This document shows positions 45,101 through 47,308 of a stretch of 47,308 bases of DNA, piece after piece. The notes beneath the pieces were generated by a model. It was not told where the DNA came from. It saw only the letters and a list, made by a program, of their open reading frames with translations, and ran no database searches. The translations under genes were made by a program, and so were the position numbers. Origin of the DNA: a virus. Each line of letters starts with the position of its first letter. Position 1 is the stretch's first letter. The stretch spans positions 1-47,308 of the IMG/VR virus record IMGVR_UViG_3300042691_019039, one strand, 5' to 3'.

Positions 45101-47308
45101 TTACTACATTAGCTACAAAAACGGGCTCAATTGATACTTCAATATCAAATTTAAACTCCGCAACTGCAAGTTTAATAATTGATACTAATAATTTAGAAAC
45201 ATTCACGTCTTCATTTAATACTGCATTTGGATTAAGTGGTGCAAATGTTACCGTTAAAGGTAATTTGACTGTACAAGGTACAACTACTCAAATAGATTCG
45301 ACAGTAGTTAATATAGCAGATAATATTATTCAATTAAATGGTACTGGTGCAACTAATGCCGGTTTAGTAGTTAGAGATGCAACAGCAGCAACTACAACAT
45401 CAGGTTCATTCCTTTGGGATACAACAAATGATTATTGGATAGCAGGTGCTTTAGGTTCCGAATTACCAATAGCAACTACAACAGGTACACAGACACTTAC
45501 AAATAAAACTATAAGTGGTGCATCAAATACACTTTCAAATATTGCGAATGCTTCCCTTACAAATAGTTCAATAACAATAGCAGGAACTTCGGTTTCATTA
45601 GGTGGTTCAATTACTGCGGCAGTTATCGGAAATGCAATTGGAGCATTTAGTGGTTCATCACAAGTAACAGGAATCGGTAATGCACAATTAACTAATAGTT
45701 CCGTAACTATCGGTACAACGGCAATATCATTAGGAGCATCATCAACTACATTAACGGGATTAACTTCAGTAACTTCTACTGGATTTACAGGAGCATTAAC
45801 AGGTAATGCATCAACTGCAACTACTTTACAAACTGCAAGAACAATCAACGGAACTTCATTTAATGGTTCTGCCGATATTACTATTCCAAATTTAGTTTCC
45901 GGTTCATCGCAAATTACTGCAGGTTCAACTACAAACTTTGCAACTGATGTTAAAACTCAACTAAATTCAAATACCGTTATAAGTGGTTCATCACAAGTAT
46001 CACACGATTCAACAACCGGATATTCAGCAAATAGACACGTTGACCATACGGCGGTTTCAATTACAGCGGGAAGTGGTTTAACAGGTGGTGGAGATATTTC
46101 TACAACTAGAACTATTTCAGTAGCAACAGGTGGAGTAACCAACGCAATGTTAGCGGGTTCAATTGCAAATGATAAATTAAGTAATTCAGCAATAACAATA
46201 GCTGGTACTTCGACATCATTAGGTGGGTCAATTACATTAGCAACAATCACAGGAAATAGCGGAATAGTATCCGGTTCATCACAATTAACAACCGATTTTG
46301 ATAGTAGATATCTTAATACAGGTGGTGATTCTGTTGTATCGGGTTCATCACAAATTGATTTAACCGCAACTACAAACTACGCAAGTGGTATTTTGACTAG
46401 ATTAAATGCAGTGGGAGTAGTTTCGGGTTCTTCGCAAATCAATGTTGCATCAACAACTGGTGATATTGCATTAGGAACTAGAACATCTGGTAACTATGTG
46501 GCATCATTAGTAGCAGGAACTAACATTACACTTTCTAATAATACAGGTGAAGGTGCAACTCCAACAATTGGTTTAACGAACAACGCAATTACAATTGCAG
46601 GAACATCTACTTCACTTGGAGGCACAATTACATTAGCAACAATCACAGGTGCAAGTGGAATTATATCAGGTTCATCTCAAATTAGTGGTTTAACAACATC
46701 CAATTTAAGTGGAACCGCAGCGATTACAAACGGACAATTGGCAAACTCTTCGGTGACAGTAACTGCTGGAACTGGTATGAGTGGTGGTGGTTCGGTATCA
46801 TTGGGTGGGTCTGTAACTTTAACTAATGCCGGTGTAACTTCAAATGTAGCAGGTAGTGGTATTTCAGTAAGTGGTGCAACAGGTGCAGTCACAATTACAA
46901 ATACGGGTGTTAGAAGTATTGCAGCAGGTACTGGTGTATCGGTAAGTGCAACAACCGGCGATAGTTGTACAATTTCAATCGGACAGGCAGTAACAACATC
47001 ATCTAACGTTCAATTCAACTCATTAGGTATAGGTATGGCAGCATCCGCTACCGCTGGTAGAATTGATGCAACAAATGATATCGTAGCATTCTCATCTTCG
47101 GATATTCGTTTCAAAGAGAATATTAAACCAATCGAAAACGCAATCGACAAAATCAGAAAGATTAGTGGTAACACTTACGATTGGAAAGAAGAAAACAAAA
47201 TTGAGCACGGATACGAAGGAAATGATGTGGGTGTAATCGCACAAGAAATTGAAGCAGTATTACCACAATTAGTTCAGACAAGAGAAAGTGGATATAAAGC
47301 AGTTAAAT
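42157..47308 (+). CDS. long tail fibre protein C with Peptidase_S74 domain (3' end outside window)
   Basis: The frame from ATG 42157 is in phase with the window's last codons (RESGYKAVK), giving at least 1717 residues; the stop lies outside. I spot-checked the frame at several points rather than every codon. It begins MALKFRRGTTAQKSGSLAFGEP, a fibre attachment leader, then NLTLGGNITIGDQTADTV. The shaft carries repeats including TTASLNTSVSNLN, ASLIIETTNLELFSSS (about five forms) and three TRLTEIGVVSGSLI copies, and GNLTVQGD/GTTT modules. The C-terminus is a second S74 chaperone with S1648 and K1653 and HGYEGNDVGVIAQE. It is a paralogue of fibre B. Confidence 0.9.
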   Translation, partial: MALKFRRGTTAQKSGSLAFGEPYVNTTLGTLQVGLDTGDVTLATFGATATGQFGAISGSSLEISGNAVVYGNLTLGGNITIGDQTADTVVVSANLSSSLIPSNDNTFDLGSSSKKYKDIYIGGNITVGGNVDGVDISVLNSNINSTTASLIIETTNLELFSSSQLTQNSNLATYTASVDGRFTNLGTYTGSVDTRFTTLATYTGSINTSITNLNLSSASQQVSIDNLNSFSASENSKSSNLATYTASVDTRFGTLGTYSGSVDTRFTTLGTYTSSLETRMTAVGTATGSLNTSVSNLNSATASLIIETTNLELFSSSVLTRLTEIGVVSGSLITSASAAKTTNDSQGVSITNINSATASLIIETTNLELFSSSQLTQNSNLATYTGSVTTRLTEIGVVSGSLITSASAASIANINLNSYTSSLKTALSVSGADLTVLGNLTVQGDTTTLNTTNLLVEDKLIELAIGTTASVDANGAGIFISGANASILWDHTNSTLDINKSVDVVGNITLTGTVDGVDVSVLNSNVNLTTASLNTSVININSFTSSAGVRLTNLETTSASVNTSITNLNSFSSSENTKSTTLATLTGSYDTRFTTLGTYTGSVDTRFTTLATLTGSYDTRHTAIGTYTSSLETRMSTVATATGSLNTSVSNINSTTASLNTSVTNLNSFSSSQLTQNSTLATYTGSVNTRLTEIGVVSGSLIASASAAKTTNDSQGVSITNLNLTTASLNTSVSNINSFTASENTKSSTLATYTASVDTRFTTLATLTGSYDTRHNTIGTYTSSLETRMTAVGTTTGSLNTSVSNLNSHTASALTRLSNLETETSNLELTTASLNTSVSNLNSYTSSFPTATVSLSNKTISGANNTLSSIANSSLTNSSITIAGTSTALGGTITAATILQGTGVVSGSSQVDVTATTNYSVISGQFTGVQSATSSLNTSVSNLNSATASLIIETTNLELFSASANTRFTTLATLTGSYDTRFTTLATKTGSIDTSISNLNSATASLIIDTNNLETFTSSFNTAFGLSGANVTVKGNLTVQGTTTQIDSTVVNIADNIIQLNGTGATNAGLVVRDATAATTTSGSFLWDTTNDYWIAGALGSELPIATTTGTQTLTNKTISGASNTLSNIANASLTNSSITIAGTSVSLGGSITAAVIGNAIGAFSGSSQVTGIGNAQLTNSSVTIGTTAISLGASSTTLTGLTSVTSTGFTGALTGNASTATTLQTARTINGTSFNGSADITIPNLVSGSSQITAGSTTNFATDVKTQLNSNTVISGSSQVSHDSTTGYSANRHVDHTAVSITAGSGLTGGGDISTTRTISVATGGVTNAMLAGSIANDKLSNSAITIAGTSTSLGGSITLATITGNSGIVSGSSQLTTDFDSRYLNTGGDSVVSGSSQIDLTATTNYASGILTRLNAVGVVSGSSQINVASTTGDIALGTRTSGNYVASLVAGTNITLSNNTGEGATPTIGLTNNAITIAGTSTSLGGTITLATITGASGIISGSSQISGLTTSNLSGTAAITNGQLANSSVTVTAGTGMSGGGSVSLGGSVTLTNAGVTSNVAGSGISVSGATGAVTITNTGVRSIAAGTGVSVSATTGDSCTISIGQAVTTSSNVQFNSLGIGMAASATAGRIDATNDIVAFSSSDIRFKENIKPIENAIDKIRKISGNTYDWKEENKIEHGYEGNDVGVIAQEIEAVLPQLVQTRESGYKAVK
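47056..47104 (+). repeat. 49-bp exact direct repeat (copy 2) across S74 cleavage site
   Basis: Identical to 41779-41827, within fibre C and spanning its S74 cleavage point. Confidence 0.88.

Noticed and set aside
40539-46892. Several minus-strand ORFs in the fibre region
   Set aside because: They are antisense readings of fibre repeats, rich in Val/Pro/Ala with no domain, and overlap strong + strand genes.
1-47308. tRNA genes, integrase, insertion sequences
   Set aside because: No clover-leaf-sized gap, transposase, recombinase or terminal inverted repeats were seen on either strand.

Overview
This AT-rich window appears to be a contiguous piece of a large tailed-phage genome of the T4-like myovirus type. 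Every supported gene is on the + strand and packing is very tight (ATGA and TAATG overlaps, gaps mostly under 50 bases). The gp17-type terminase, gp20-type portal, gp21-type prohead protease, gp22-type scaffold and gp23-type major capsid protein are recognisable by motif or by similarity recalled from memory; no database search was run. A Bacteroidetes (flavobacterial) host is likely but not proven. The window carries a Bacteroidetes-style ribosomal protein bS21, most start codons lack a Shine-Dalgarno sequence and follow A/T-rich leaders, and a recurrent gap motif (TATATTTATA) resembles the Bacteroidetes -7 element TAnnTTTG.

Region 1 (1-10622) is an accessory sugar/glycan cluster. It begins with the last codons of an RmlC-like epimerase and continues with the PP-domain half of a thiamine-diphosphate enzyme, a radical SAM protein, a HAD phosphatase, a COG5610-like protein and a glycosyltransferase-like protein. 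A cassette of SDR epimerase plus SGNH hydrolase follows and is repeated a second time. The cluster closes with the Pyr-domain half of the TPP enzyme, a 42-residue protein and a second glycosyltransferase-like paralogue. Together these genes look able to make and attach an unusual, possibly acylated, sugar; the target (host envelope, virion or DNA) cannot be read from the sequence.

Region 2 (10636-27844) is the DNA-packaging and head module. It opens with a remarkable 1323-residue protein combining a cytidylyl/NMN-adenylyltransferase-like domain, a Gly/Ala hydrophobic stretch, an HExxH zinc-peptidase motif and an ATP-ligase-like nucleotidyltransferase domain. After it come a zinc-ribbon protein, a membrane-anchored protein, terminase, a Cys/Lys-rich protein, portal, several small head-region proteins (one with an EF-hand loop and a probable -1 frameshift signal), protease, a DUF5856-like protein, bS21, scaffold and major capsid protein. 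The module ends at a strong intrinsic terminator.

Region 3 (27945-47308) holds neck and tail-completion proteins (gp13/gp14/gp15-like calls, moderate confidence), a LamG-type adhesin and at least three large repetitive tail-fibre proteins. Two of the fibres end in Peptidase_S74 auto-processing chaperone domains; the last runs off the window. Tail sheath and tube genes (gp18/gp19) are not in the window, so the order differs from T4.

The TATATTTATA-like motif lies in almost every intergenic gap of the structural half and is the best candidate for the phage late promoter. No tRNA, CRISPR array, insertion sequence or integrase was seen. No gene-free stretch exceeds 300 bases; the longest is the 187-base leader before the scaffold gene.
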